Of a stretch of 64,000 nt of DNA, positions 12,938 to 50,035 are shown piece after piece. A program made the translations under genes and the position numbers. The notes beneath the pieces were generated by a model. That model saw only the letters and a list, made by a program, of their open reading frames with translations. It was not told where the DNA came from and ran no database searches. Positions within the stretch are counted from its first letter, which is position 1. Each line of letters starts with the position of its first letter. Source of the DNA: Centroberyx gerrardi (Eukaryota > Chordata > Actinopteri > Beryciformes > Berycidae); assembly GCF_048128805.1 (NCBI RefSeq), contig NC_136019.1:14437905-14501904 (forward strand), written 5' to 3'.

Positions 12938-12943
12938 TTTATT
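12938..12943 (-). terminator. Polyadenylation signal AATAAA, candidate for dennd4c
   Basis: TTTATT on the plus strand gives AATAAA on the minus strand, about 2.1 kb beyond the dennd4c stop codon. It would define a long 3' UTR (about 12920-15055). A nearer signal could also be used. Confidence 0.45.
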
Positions 12944-15055
12944 GCAGCGCAATTATTGTGTGTAGACATTCAAATCCATTCCACAGGACGGTAAGAGATT
13001 TTAAACCATTGGTAAAGAAGAGTCTTTTCTGTACATCCTCTGGCTGGGTGCACCTTCACCACTCTGCCACGAGGAGATCACATTTACAAAGTCAGCACAT
13101 GGTGGAATCCCTTAAGATACATGGGGGGTTAGTCATAAAAATAGCAATTACTACACTGTCTGCAATCCAAATTTCATCATGGCAATAATACAAAAATAAA
13201 TAATTGACAAATTCCTTTGAAATGAGGATTTTTCTTTTGGAGAGAAAACAATGTTGTTAATGGTCTGAGGTGGTCTGACTGAACGAAGAGCCTGCGAGGC
13301 GGAGCACTAAATCCCCACCCTGGGTTAAGGTCAGGTCTTAATCTATGCAGTGCAAATTGAAAATTTTACAATATCATTATAGTATCTGTACAAGTCAGCT
13401 TCACTCTCCCAAATCCACAATAGGACCATCTACACCCATTTCCCACCAATTCAATGTGGAACTGGGAAAACTGTTGCAGCACTTCTGTTTCTCCTCTCAG
13501 TTTCAGCATTTACTGGAATGTCATCTTGACAGATTCTCTCTTCCTTGACACAGTATCAGCAGTATGAAAAAAAAAAAAAAGCCCTTTGCCGTATGTGCCA
13601 TATAAAGGTCTAACTGTTACCACTGCAAATATTACTCAAAATTAATGAAGAGAGGCATTATACACTACTGTGTGTAAACCTTAAAAGCTATCTTGTCAGC
13701 AAATAATATGCCCAATTAAAAACCCTTGCTGGTTTAACTGTCCAAGGGATCGTTGCTTCTATGCTGCAACACGACTATATTAGAGTCAGTGAATAAGGAA
13801 TAACCCAAGCACATGTGAGATACAATTCTAATCTATCATAACAGTAAGGCATATTATCTGAGCAAGTACAGTATGTTACTGTTAAAAAATGCAGATATTA
13901 AAAACATGAGTTGGACTGACTACTGCCATCTCTGAGGCTCTGCACCAAGCTGCTGTTTCTTTCCCTGCAAGAGAACTCGTGTCTTGCTTTAAGGCATGGG
14001 AATGGAGAATTTCGTTTGTGAAGGCTGCTTTTCAGTAGTTTGGCATGCCATTTCATTTCACTTCCAATTGATGGATTCATTATGACCCCCCCCCACCTCC
14101 ACCTCCAAATAGTTGGTTTAAACATATGTGGTGGACTCTTGACTGTAGGGAACAATCGCTCTTTAAGACCCGTTTTGAGTGCAGGGCATCTGGAATGTTC
14201 TGAAATTAATTTGACTGATTGTCCGTGGCCTCAGTCCTCTCCCATTTACATGAGCAGCCAACACATATTTACACAGAGACAGAGAAGCCTACTCTGAGCC
14301 TGTACATTTGCACTGAAACAAACACTCACATTAACAAGACATTCATTGTTAAGACTTGGATCGGTAGAAATAGTCATCAAGGCATCAAGACTTCTTGCCT
14401 CAAAAAATATAGGCAACCCTGGTTTCAGATTTTCCCCCCCCAAGTAGAAAAATATGTACAAAAAGACAGATGGACTTGAGTTACTGTTTCAGAAAGTGCA
14501 CAAAGGAACAGTTGGGGTCTGTACACGGTCCGCTACTCAATCCACTCAGACTGATCTAATCTGGGGATAGTTAGAACAGATTAAGCAATGTGGGCAAAAG
14601 GCTAGCGCAAAACTACTCGAGACTGGGCAGTGACTGCATGATTACACACACATATACACACACGCTCACACACACACCTACACCTCAGGGACAGCCAACA
14701 CATTCTGTACAACTGATAATCATTCTATACACCATCTGTAAGGAAACACACCCCAACTAGTCCCAAAAGATTCACTTGCAGCAATTCAGAGTCCCAGTTA
14801 CAGGTATCTGCTTGGAAAACCTATGAAAAGCAGAATAAGGCTGTAAAAAAAAAAAGCAGACAAAAAGCTTCTTCAAGACAAGGGGAAGAAGTACCATCTT
14901 TGGGCAATTCGAGGTGCTCAAATACAAAAGCTATTTCTCCCTCACACCCCGGCCCGCGATCTTATCCTCGTCCCTCCCCTCCCATCTGGCCATCCTCTTG
15001 TCTCTCGCACCTGACTCGCCGACATCTGCGTCACTCCCGCAGGGGGCGACGGGGG
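12944..15055 (-). other. Probable dennd4c 3' untranslated region
   Basis: This stretch between the dennd4c stop codon and the candidate poly(A) signal has no exon-like open frame with family resemblance. It includes poly-A and poly-C runs (13567-13580, 14085-14095) and an interrupted CA-rich patch (14645-14685). Confidence 0.5.
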
Positions 15056-38793
<23,738 letters not shown>

Positions 38794-41700
38794 TCAGAGT
38801 AAAATAGAGTAAAGCCTTTTGCACAATGGTTGAAACTTCCTGCACAGCACATTTTAACAACAGCCAATGGAGAAATTAATTTCCGAGTCAATGCCAGTGA
38901 AGTATGACCTTCAGTATTATTTGAATCTGCAGCAATCTGGTTTTGTTAGCTTGTGAAATTCTCTATCAAATCTTCCAACAGCACTTGGTGGAGCTTCCAG
39001 CCTACGGTTATAGGTAACACACACTGTGGGACTTGGGCCACACCAATGAGGACATTGCTGTGGTAGTGAAAGCAAAGCCATGGCGATGGCCCTTACATCC
39101 CACTCGAGACACTGGGACGGACTACACATACAAGCGTACACAGAATGCTTAATGATAGCATGCGCAAAGCAATAAGAGGATCCCTTAAGACTGCTGCACC
39201 ATAAAGAAGCAAGCAAACTGGGGAAACACTAGGGGTAATGAAGGGACTGGATTTGTCCACATTCACAAACACTCTTGTCATTGTATATCACCGCACTGTT
39301 CCAAACATGCTGAGAGAGTTAAAGCTCTGGTGGCTGAGGAGAGCCAAGGGAGAACAGCCGAGCCCAGAGGAATGTTCAGAAATGCCACTGTGAGCATAAA
39401 TCAAGACACCAAAGTCTTAAAAACACTTTGGAAATTCCATCCACTGACTTTGATTTGAATAACAAAAAATAGGCCTATATAAAATGACTATGCACTCGAG
39501 TTCATGGATGGAACTTTCAAAATGCATCTTTCCTTTTCTATTTGTGACAAATGAATGTTTGAACCGTGATGTGACCTCAAAGATGGGGAGAATGACAGTC
39601 AGTGACTCGATTTTCATTGCAATACTGCTAGTAAGAAATCACTAACTGAAGTAGAAGTAGATAAGGCAGGGAAAGCGGATACACCAAGAAAGTAGATTAC
39701 AACTCTTCATCACAAGATAAATCCTGGAATGCACCGAGTATCATCAAATTGATGATATATTTATTGTAAGAGAGGGTGGATTTTTCCTTTTGGACATGAA
39801 AATGAATCCATCTTTTTAATGCCTGAAACAACCCAGTTCAAAAAATAAAGTAGTACGTCATTACTATGTATTATGGGGGAGGTGGGGACATCAATTGCAA
39901 TTCATCTGTGTACTATGGTGCAAAGAAAACTTGTTCCACTGTCCAAGAAAAGCACTTGACTTATGGAAGATCAGCCAAAAATGACACAGAGCAAATGGCA
40001 GCCAAAGAAGAAAGAGAGGCTTAAAAAGCAAGCACATCCACGTCCCTTTCAAAGAGCTGTAAGGACCCACACAGGAAGTTACATTTTTCCAGTGGTGAGT
40101 CAGCTGTGGCAGGAGAAAAAAGAGACGCCTCTTTGAACTGCCACAGTGAGCAGAGACGGCCCCGGACTTCATAACACAGATTAATATTGTCTGTGTCCAT
40201 CATTTCTTTTCTGTGCTTTTTGATTTTGGACAATAAGTACAATAATATTTTGCACAAACTCTAAACTGCTAAGCAGCACACAACACACTCAAGTTACACA
40301 TGCACACACACTCTTCACTTAAAAATATACAGTATATATTTATATCATATCACTGTGAAGCCATGGTACATGCGGGGCTTGAATGCAGACTGCCTTTCAT
40401 GTTGAAAACCACTTCACGGAGGATACAGTCTGATATGGAAGCCATGTCACCAATGAATGATTACCAGAGTGGTAAAAGAAAAAGATGTGGAAACATGGAC
40501 GGAAAAAAAGATGAGAAAACCCGGCAATAAAAAGTGTAGCGAGTGAAGCACAGGGCCATTGTATTGTATCAGACGGTGACTGACCTACTTCCTGTTCATA
40601 ACACACTCTGGAGTTCGCCACGTAGACGACAGATAGGAATCTCAAAACAGGGCAGTCGCCAAGGTAACAGAACTGGGGGCAATCCAGAAAAATCTGCAAA
40701 GTGACTGCTCACAATGTCATAAAAGATGCCCAAAATGCACCCCGATGACTTATGTCATGCAATAACGCATGGCTGTCCTACTTTCTTTTTTGTTTTTCTT
40801 TTTTAACAGAGTTGCTCTGAAGCGAGAGGGAAAATCAAAAAGATGACATGTAGTCTATGTAGGCTGTTCAACAATTCGTAGCAGTGTGTGTGTATGTGTG
40901 TGTGCGTCTGTGTGCAGGCGTGCGTGGTAATGTCCACTGGCTGCAATACAGTGCAGGACATCCGTTGGCTTGTGTTGTGGAAGGTGTGGGAGGAGTCAGA
41001 CTGACCTGCCGGGGAGGAAAAATATTCTGCTACACCGAGACATCAAGCAGCTGGGATAGCCAGCACACTTTCTACACAGTCTCCACCACAAAAATCTGGT
41101 CTCTTCTAGACTTGGAGCCTGTTTTTTTATTTCCATTGTCTGCTTGACTATAAAGTGTGGACTTTATATATAAATATTTGCCTTTTGGGATAGCAATGGC
41201 ATGGTCTGGCTCTATTGCGGAGGGGACAACACTGAAACACTAAATATTTTTTTCCAGGCTTAACTTCCTTGAAATGTGTGAAAAATACTTTCTTAACCAT
41301 GGTATGAACCCTTATCTCAAGGAGGCAAATGTCACATGAGTTGGTATACACTTTTTTTAATCACTTTGTTCTATTGCATCATAGTTTTTCATTTTGCTAG
41401 TTAAAATATTCAGTTTCAAATTGAAGAATACCAAGTTTCTTATCAAGAGTGGTGAAAAAAGCAAACCAAGAATCCCTCTTACACTATGATCCAGGTAGTT
41501 TTAGGAATTGTAGCTGGATGTCTGCTTAGAATATGGCCTATTCTTTTGTTACTCTTTAAAACTGTCTGGGGGAAAAAAGCCCAACTCCATTCAATTAGTA
41601 TACAATATGAATTGCATCCTCTATGTTGTACATAAGCCTCAAGGAGCAAAAACAATACAGCCTCATGCCATATTCAAGCAGAGGTTGAATGACTGCACTC

Positions 41701-42834
41701 CACAAACAAAGCCGGCAATAAAAACGTATGGAACAATGAGGACGGGGAGGTATATCGGGTCACTTCCACATTTCTTTGAAGAGGTTCAGCTGCTGCAGTA
41801 GAGCAGGATGGAAAAACTCAGCTGGGGACATGCTGGATCCCACTGGTAAGGCAGGGGAAAGACACATGAAAAAATATGCCCTCTTCCCCATGGCTCTTCT
41901 GACGGGATCTGTCTGGGTTTTGGCCAGGTCACTGGGTAAAGTGAGTGGTCATATTTCATGTTTCAAGTACTCAGACACAATTCTTAAACGATCCCAGCCC
42001 TTATAAATTTGCTTGATTTTGGTATTTTACTCAAAAACTTGGATATTTACCCATTTTGGCCAATATTGCTGAAACATAAGTTTTTCTTTCTTACTGTAAA
42101 CAAAATTCTTACAAGCCTAAATGATTCCAGATGTGCATTTTCGCAACACAATGAAGAATGTTGTTTGCCCTACTCCTTCAACACCCATGCTAGTTTTGAC
42201 TGGGCCCAGCTCTTACTTTATGATGATGCTCAATGGAAATGTACACAGACATCTGTGCCTGACTTATTGCTCTGAAGAGATTAACGGCACTGTATCCATG
42301 GTTACATCTCACTGGTCAAAACCCCATTCAAGAGCAAAGTGCTGTTTTTAGACTGTATTTGCTTTATAACAAACCACACTGTTAAATATGTTCTCACCAA
42401 AAGCTGCCCGGCAAATGTACTCTGGTGGTTTTACCAGTGACTGGATAGTCTTGATGTATGTGTGTGGGTGCATTGTCTGGATATAGCTAAAACAAAAATC
42501 AGACATTCCACATAATACAAAAGTCACACACTTGGTGGGTATATTTAGGCCTATTTCACCAGAATATGAAGGTGCTACAGCTTTAGTGAAACCACTAAAC
42601 TATTCATGGCATGAATGTATTTATGGGATTTAAATGCTGGTTGTTAAGTGCCAAAGTCTGTGCAGTGATGCTTGCTACTGTTATCATGAATAGTGGGAAG
42701 GCCACAAGACCACAAGCTCTGCCATAAAAAACACTTGATGGTCAACATGCATAAAGATGGCGGCCTCCTGTATTGCTCACACTCAAAAGAGGAAAGGACG
42801 CACAACCGGTGTTAGAGATGCTGACCACAGCTAG

Positions 42835-42965
42835 TCGAAGTCATACAAATAAAAATAAAGTAGCTGCACACTCATAGCCACAATGGCAGAAACTTATATT
42901 TATTTAGACGGACCAATGTTTCAACATAATGTCTTCATCAGGATGACACATTTAGTGAGAAACAC
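42835..42965. repeat. Dispersed repeat with ATGTTTCAACATAATGTCTT motif
   Basis: The phrase GGACCAATGTTTCAACATAA followed by TGTCTTCATCAGGATGACAC is a widespread fish and amphibian dispersed element as I recall it. Boundaries are approximate. Confidence 0.45.
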
Positions 42966-44948
42966 ATTTTCTAGGGCTATATTGACCTAATTCAGTCATC
43001 CCGGCCTATTCCACAGGGCAACAGGCACCCAGAATTTGCTATGCATCTACCTCTAACCTGGCAAGAGCGAATGATGATATTTGGCTGGTTTCTGCAGTGC
43101 AAGGCTTTGTTCGGATGCATGCCCTATGGTTCCACTGTCAACTTTCTATCCATATAGTACACCTGAGTATGTTATGAGCTCAAACCAGATGGCTGCCCTC
43201 TGCATGCCTGGTCCCTTGAAAAGGTAATAGCTGGTGAGGACTGAAAAAATATGGCGGTTATGCCAGTGCTAATCCTTTCAACACTAATCTGTGCATTAGT
43301 ATGACATCACCAGTTTGGAAAGGGGCTCAACTCTTGTCTCTTCTTTCTAGCTGTAACAGCCAGTTGTGAGCTTTCTCTACTGCAGACCAAGCCGTCCCAG
43401 GGAACATCAATGGCTTATTTAAATGTTGGCCTTCACCGGCATTCCTCTTTAAACTGGCATTCCACCACTACTCCTAGCACCTTCCTTCTTTCCTCACAGA
43501 AGAACTGGATATGGCAGGTCACAGGTCGGCAGCAAGGGATTGTTTGTTGGCCCAGAGCCCCACGCTCTCACTCAGAATAAAGAAACAAGACCAATTCATT
43601 GGTATTCTATTCTCTTAATTGAATTTAAGTTGACTGTACAAGAAAGCTCTGCTGTTGTCATGCAAGTTTGGTCAGATGTGAAACAGGCACATTTCACTTT
43701 TGTCACAAACTTTAGCCTCTATATTTAATCTTCTCAAACAGTGGTGCTGTTGGTATGAAGATGTGAAGGCTGTGAGTCATACAGCTTCCCGACAGCATGG
43801 GCACAAATTGTCACAGAATTGCCAACTGTCACGGTAGGAAACACAAACCAATGTTAACAGAAAAATGAAAAACAAATGCTAACCCGGCCAACTGGCAAAT
43901 CTGCAAGGTCGCGATTGTGCTATGAATCCCGCCCTGTTAATGTTCCCGGCATGACAATAAATCTGCATGTATTTCAGAGAATAAACAAACCAACCTCTGC
44001 AAATTTGAGGAGTTTAGGTTACCTGTTCCCTTGTGTTAATTAAGGTTACACTTGTTTTGATGGTAGCTTGACGCCTCCTGAGACTAGATCATTCAGTTAC
44101 CGTGACAACCGGCTCAACTACTTGAAATTCTGCACTGGGCAAGAAACTAGGCTACCTGCTCAACACTTAAGGTCACACAAATCTCAAAGTTGCCACTGTT
44201 ATTCCTTGCCACACACACACCCACAGACACCGGCCCACATGTAAAAACACACAAACATACACAGAGGACAAAATCAACAACCTATTTTTCCACACAAGAG
44301 AGCAAAATAATAATGCATTTTACACAGTTCAGATCTGTCTGTGCGAGTAGTGTCCTGATTGTGCCTCTGTATCACATGTAGTGTTTTGGTGAATTTCCTA
44401 GCGTGAGATCACTATCATAATAATACTAGGCCTACTACTCCTATCGCACCAAGCAGGAAATTTTTAATGACCTATGAATAAAATGTATTCATATTGCAGC
44501 CTGCAGGGGCTTTCCATAAAAACCACATAGAAATTTAATGTTGTCATATTGTTTCCTGTTCTCAACAGCAGGGAGGAGAGTAGCGGTGCAACACATCCAA
44601 GTTAGCCTCAGCCTATGGATTGCACAGCATGCGTGCTGCTATGTATCATATCCCATGTCATGGATGGCTCACCATCAGAAGTTTAGATTAGCTTGTAATT
44701 CGTCATGCTATATTTGCCACTGTACAATTTACATGATAATTATTAGAGAGGGGAGGGAACTGCATGGAAGGCAGCTACTAAAACTAACACAACATGATAC
44801 ACTCAAAACTAATAAAAATAGTCCTATCCGTTTGATTAATATATTATAACTGATGTAGAATATCACCCATTTTCTGGAGTATTATCAGAGTTTCATACAT
44901 AAACTCCTCACACTTCATCATCACTGACTGGCAAAGGTGAAGATGTGC

Positions 44949-44972
44949 GTGTGTGTGTGTGTGTGTGTGTGT
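44949..44972. repeat. (GT)n microsatellite
   Basis: Twelve GT units followed by a GTACGTGTGCATGTG interruption; a (CA)n run follows at 45085-45100. Confidence 0.9.
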
Positions 44973-46605
44973 ACGTGTGCATGTGAATATGCGTCCATGC
45001 CTGGCCAAATACTGTGTGCCTTTAGGCGTGTGCACGGTGGGCACACACTCGCGGTTGGAACCATTTGTGACAGCTCCCCCACAAACACACACACACACAC
45101 AAACCCCAGTACCATACAAACATCTCTTTGTGAGCAGCACATGATAGACAAACATTGACGCTGCCATGGCAACCGAGCCCCAACAATGCCAGGCTGCGCC
45201 CCTGAGCTGCGAGTAGTGTTACGCTAGCTGAGGAAATTGATCTCCAGGTCTTTAAAAGGTACATGTACTATAACAGACATGCACTCTGTAGTGCAATATC
45301 CAACTCACTGGACCTTGCAGATAAAGCCCACGGTCTCCATTTATATAGACATACAGTAAATAAAAGGCAGGGAAGGGTCGTTTTAAAGTCCATTTTAATG
45401 TCTGGCAGGCAAATAAAACATGATGGCAGCCATAAATTGTGATTGTGCTGGATAGGGGATTAGACTAAAAGCCTTCAAGCTATTGTAAATAGAAGTGAAC
45501 ATGACATGAGTGATTTTCTGGCCTCCTTATGCTCGACTTGTAACAGCATGCAGGGGGAAAAAAACATTCAGGAAAACTTGTGACTCTCAAGGCAAAAATA
45601 GTGAGGCAGAGCTTTCACAGTCAGACTGGTGAACAAACTGGTCCATTAAATTTCCATTGTATTAAGTCCTGTGTTGTAACTTGAGCCCCTGCCTCTAAAG
45701 GTTGTGCACTGCCCCTCCCTTCCCATCTGAAAACCTGTTCCTCTGTTACTCTTGAGCCCCGATGATCGGGTGTCACGCTCTTTGTTTGGACTGCACTCAG
45801 GGAGTACGGTCACTATGTTACGGATCATGTGAGAAAATACTACGAAACTTACGTGTCTGCATATTCTAAATGGATATTTTGAAACTGGTCTTTGGCCTCC
45901 TTGTATGAATTTGTAAGGATTAGGCCTTTACTCAACGACGCATTGCCTGAGGCTCCATTCCATTTTCAAAACACTATTTACTTATCTCTACAATCACCTA
46001 ACTTTGGTCTTTATGCAATTAAATTTAACTCTACTCACAATGGAGAACAGAACTTAGCCATTTAATTGGGTGGGCAAGACCACTCCTCACTTTTTAATTC
46101 CTACATGATTTCTCTAGAATCATTTGGTCTCATAACCACGAAAAGAGGCCAGGCCTTTGATTTTCCTGAGCACTGCAAGGTCTTGTTTCTTGGCTATGGT
46201 GTTGGTCTCGACTTGCAAATGGGCCAAAAGTTGGCTACGCCAGCCCAACGACCCCTTGGGGCAGAGGGAAAACTCTCTAGCTGCCGTAAATAAAACTGGG
46301 GAGGTCCTACTCACAGGCTTGTGTGCCAAAGTTGATGTTTGTTCACTTTCAGCACTTGTCTGATGTTAAAAACATTCACCTGGCTAGCTTTTTAGTCACC
46401 AAGATCCCAAATTCAATTCAAACAAAGCTGAGAGAGACAGAGAAACAAAGAGAAAGAAACAGACAGAGATAGAAACAGAGAGATTTTTCTATTTAAGTAT
46501 ACAGAGTGGAACCCCCTTACTCCATCCCCCATGGTCTACCCCACAGTGATCTCATCCCTTTCACACAAAAGAGCCTGGATGCTGGGTCCCCAGGGGTGAG
46601 AGGGC

Positions 46606-46606
<1 letters not shown>

Positions 46607-46650
<44 letters not shown>

Positions 46651-46682
46651 CGCGCGCAGGCACGCATGTGTGTGTGTGTGTA
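46607..46682. repeat. (GT)n(GC)n alternating purine-pyrimidine tract
   Basis: 46607-46658 alternates strictly as GT repeats and then about seven GC units; a second alternating stretch follows at 46660-46682. Such tracts have high Z-DNA potential. Confidence 0.95.
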
Positions 46683-47574
46683 ATGCTGAACAACAGACAG
46701 TGCTGTGTCTGTCTCAGTTATTTCAGCAGAGGTCCTGCCATGCAGATCCACTCACAGCTTCCCTGAGGCAGCAGCTGAGGATGACACACACACACTATCG
46801 TCATGTACATTACACATTACAGACGAGAAAGAAAAGCGATGTTCTAGGCCTAATTGTGGACACGTGCAGTGATTATGCTAATAGGGAGCAGCCCTACCTC
46901 ATAATAGACAGACTTTGACAAGGCTAGTGTTTGTTTGCCTAGCGGGAATAGGTGGCCTTGTGGTTAAAGACAGCAGGACAGTCCAATCTCTCTGGTGAAA
47001 CGTGTACATGTTTGTGTGCGTCAATATGCGAAGAAACAAATTGCTACTTATTACGCTGTGTCCAATATGGCTACTGAAGAAACTAAAAAATCCATTAAAA
47101 ATGAGCTATACCAACTGTCATGAAAGACAGTTGAGGCAAAAATCACTAAAGGAAAAGCTGATTCCACTGAAGGCGATACATGTCATTTTAAGCTGCCATG
47201 GCCTGCGATATGTTACCCTTTCAGCTGCAGTGGCAGCCCTTGAGCCATGGTGTGACAGCTTCTGCAGGACCAGTGTCCGGCTCAAGTGCCACTCAATGGC
47301 CCTGGCCTTTGAGGATCTTGAGAGGCAAAGTGGCCCTCCCTGCCACCTGTCATCACAGCATGCTGCTGGTGGTGTAGGCCAGACCGAATACAAGGTGCCA
47401 ATGAGGTGATGAAACCTCCATTTTATAAGGCGACGACCACAGAAAAACCAAGTATGCTCCTTCTGAAGTGGAATATGGGTTTGAACGGGGGTGAAATGAG
47501 GTTGAAGCCAGTTGACGCTGTCTGATTGGATTCATATGGTGCAAGCCATGTGTGTGCATAGCTGGGTCTAAAAC

Positions 47575-47692
47575 TGCAGTCTGTAATAACCTCACCCTGC
47601 TAAGTAATCGTAATGTGTTGTGAAGAGACTCAAACTGCCCTACTTGGCAAGAGCAGAGGAATAAACCAGTGAGCCACATCAGCTTTTACTTT
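47575..47692 (-). repeat. tRNA-derived SINE head
   Basis: Read on the minus strand it begins GATGTGGCTCACTGGTTTAT, which fits a Pol III A box (TGGCTCANTGG). About 40 nt later comes GGCAGTTTGAGTCTC, which fits a B box (GGTTNGANTCC) imperfectly. The spacing is tRNA-like but it does not fold as a functional tRNA. Confidence 0.5.
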
Positions 47693-47770
47693 AAGATACA
47701 AAACAAGCGCGAATTCGCAATAGCTGCGACCACGTACATGCATGTATACACGCGTGGGGAAATTTTTGTG

Positions 47771-47821
47771 GACCAACCGACCGACCAACCGACCGACCAA
47801 CCAACCGACCGACCGACCGAC
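47771..47821. repeat. (CCGA/CCAA)n tetranucleotide repeat
   Basis: About 12 tetranucleotides alternating between CCGA and CCAA. Confidence 0.92.
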
Positions 47822-49060
47822 AGAGCGAGCTATAGAGCTGCTGGTCGCAGCTAAAAATCAGAAAAGAAGTGTCTGTCTCTTCTCCAGACACACACACAGA
47901 TCATAAGTACAACATTTTCCCTTCAATCTTTGGTGTTAATGCTGACAAAAACATATACAAAGTGCACTCGAAGGGAGCAGGAGAGATATTTTACTGTTCA
48001 AAAACTCATTGTTCAATATTTGCTGTTCAGAGAGGTGTGGTGTTTGAGGTCTATCTGCTTTTTGGCTCAAGATAAGCCTGCCTGATAGCGTGGCATTATC
48101 ATATCAATATGCTAACAACATCTCCCTCACTCCGCAGGGCCTGAACAAAGCAACAGGCCAACAGTGAACTCGGTTCCTCTGATATGCTTATTTAACCCTG
48201 GCAGCTGCTCAATTATACAGGGGCAATAAGTAAAATGCATTTTCATTTATGAACTGTCAATCGCCATCAAGAACTGACTGAGTCAATTCTGCTGGGTGAC
48301 ACTCTAACGATAGGAATCTGACTGTCAAATCGCACTGATAACAGACAGCACTGATAATGCAGTGTTTATGTTTTCATTTAGCTATTTTATTCAGTTATTT
48401 TCATTTTTCTGTTCCATTGGGCATAGGCTGTTTTGGTTGAATTTTAGAGCTCAAATGCCAATGCTCTGACACCTTTGTGTGTTGGTTGACAAAGATCACA
48501 GTCAATTTTAATTTTTCTGAGGTGTGACATAAACAGAGAAGCAACAACTGTCTCTTAATTTGCACCAAGGCAAAGTCAACAAGAACATGAATCAGGCATA
48601 GACTATCCTCAACATCTGTCATTTCTTAAATAGTATCACTCTAATAAACATTACCATGATGAATAGGTTTTGGGTGGCCCTGATGCCCACCAGGAGAATC
48701 ACCTCACTGAACAACATATGCTGCTCACTGAACACCTTCACCTCCTCCCAACTGTCTACTCCTCTTTGTATTCCACCTCAGAAAAGCTTTTGTCAAGCCA
48801 ATACCATCAGGTCCTAGTCTTTTCAAGATAACATCAAAGCGACTGATTAAGAAAACCCTAACGTGGCCAAAAACATTCTGGAGAAAGATGCTGTCAAATA
48901 AAACCAGATCACTGAAGGGAAAAATTCACCCCTCGTCTTCCTGGCTCCTTTCAGTCTTCAGTTACACTAGATTGTCTCTCTAATGCCATGAGTTTGAGAT
49001 TAAAGAGGCAGGTGTGTTTACAAGGGAAAGTGACACACTTTGAGAGACTCTTGTGGTGCG

Positions 49061-49083
49061 CTGTGCTGTGCTGTGCTGTGCTG
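49061..49083. repeat. (CTGTG)n pentanucleotide repeat
   Basis: Four and a half perfect CTGTG units. Confidence 0.9.
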
Positions 49084-49719
49084 GGTGTCAAAAACAACCG
49101 TTGCCTGCATGGCCAGCAGCAGCAGCAGACATGTTTTCCATTAGGCCTGATAAACAACTGTGATGTCAAGACAGCGAGAGAAAGAAAGCGACAGAGAGCG
49201 AATTAAAGTCGAGTCAAATTATTTGAAGTCTGCTTCAAAATATGACTCTTTATAGCGTAATTTAAAAAAAAACTTCAGTGGCTCAGAAGATGAGAGGTAG
49301 CTGAGAAGCGGTGAGGCTAGGCTCAACAGAAACGTCACAAGACTGCCTCCCTCCTCGAGCGTGACGGCCCGGCAGACAGAGAGCATTCTTTCCACTCTGA
49401 AGCAAGGGGAGAGAGGGCAAACTCATTGCCCTTGCTAACTAGCTGAGCCTGTACCAGCTCAGAGCAGACAAGGATTCCTGATCTGGCCCTACTGAGAGAC
49501 TAGGACAAAAAGACTACTGGCACATCACATGAGTACAAGGGTCAGAGGAAGGAAATAGGTTACCCGAGAGGGTTTTCAGCTGGATTACACGTTTAATGTG
49601 TATCTTTGGCTGGAAATGACTGTGTAGTGTTGATATGTCTGAAAATCTCTAAGACTTGCAAACAGACGGAGTTTACCTTTGATGAGCTTAACAAAAAGCA
49701 CTGAACTGTTTCAGGAGAG

Positions 49720-49870
49720 TATTTGCTCGGTGAGCCAATGCACTTGCAATGTCACTGGTCTGAATCCAGCTCCACATTGCTGCATGTCACCCTCCTATCT
49801 CGGCATCCTATTTGCTGTCACTCCCCACTGTGTACAATGAAGCAGAAATACCATCAAAAATAATGGTGAG
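49720..49870 (+). repeat. tRNA-derived SINE, AFC-like
   Basis: GGTCTGAATCCAGC near 49758 resembles a Pol III B box. It is followed by TGCTGCATGTCACCCTCCTA and CTGTCACTCCCCACTGTG, and an ACCATCAAAAATAA end. The order and wording resemble the AFC-type SINE of percomorph fishes. Identification is from memory of the family. Confidence 0.55.
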
Positions 49871-50035
49871 AAGTGAGGATCCAGGTTCAAGCCTGCATCC
49901 TGCTGAAGTGTCCTTGAGCAAGATGCTGAACCCTTATCAGTTCCAGGGACCTGACCTCTGACCTCTCTGCGCAGGGAGGTAAGCAATAATAATTTCCCTC
50001 CGAGGTTCAATAAAGTATCACATAATGAATTAAAT
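49871..50035 (+). repeat. Second SINE/LINE-tail repeat (CCTTGAGCAAG type)
   Basis: A second B-box-like GGTTCAAGCCTG is followed by GTGTCCTTGAGCAAGATGCT and a TTTCCCTCCGAGGTTCAATA tail ending in AAAGTATCAC. This tail is shared by many fish retroposons. It abuts the preceding SINE directly. Confidence 0.6.

Noticed and set aside
44844-45264. Several overlapping open frames rich in Cys-Val or Thr-His
   Set aside because: They are translations of GT/CA microsatellites without any conserved flank.
47669-47897. Open frames with repeated PTDQ or GRSV text
   Set aside because: They derive from the CCGA/CCAA tetranucleotide repeat.
49720-49870. Possible tRNA gene suggested by a B-box-like GGTCTGAATCCAGC
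   Set aside because: No acceptor-stem pairing or anticodon arm could be laid out; the downstream sequence matches a SINE body.
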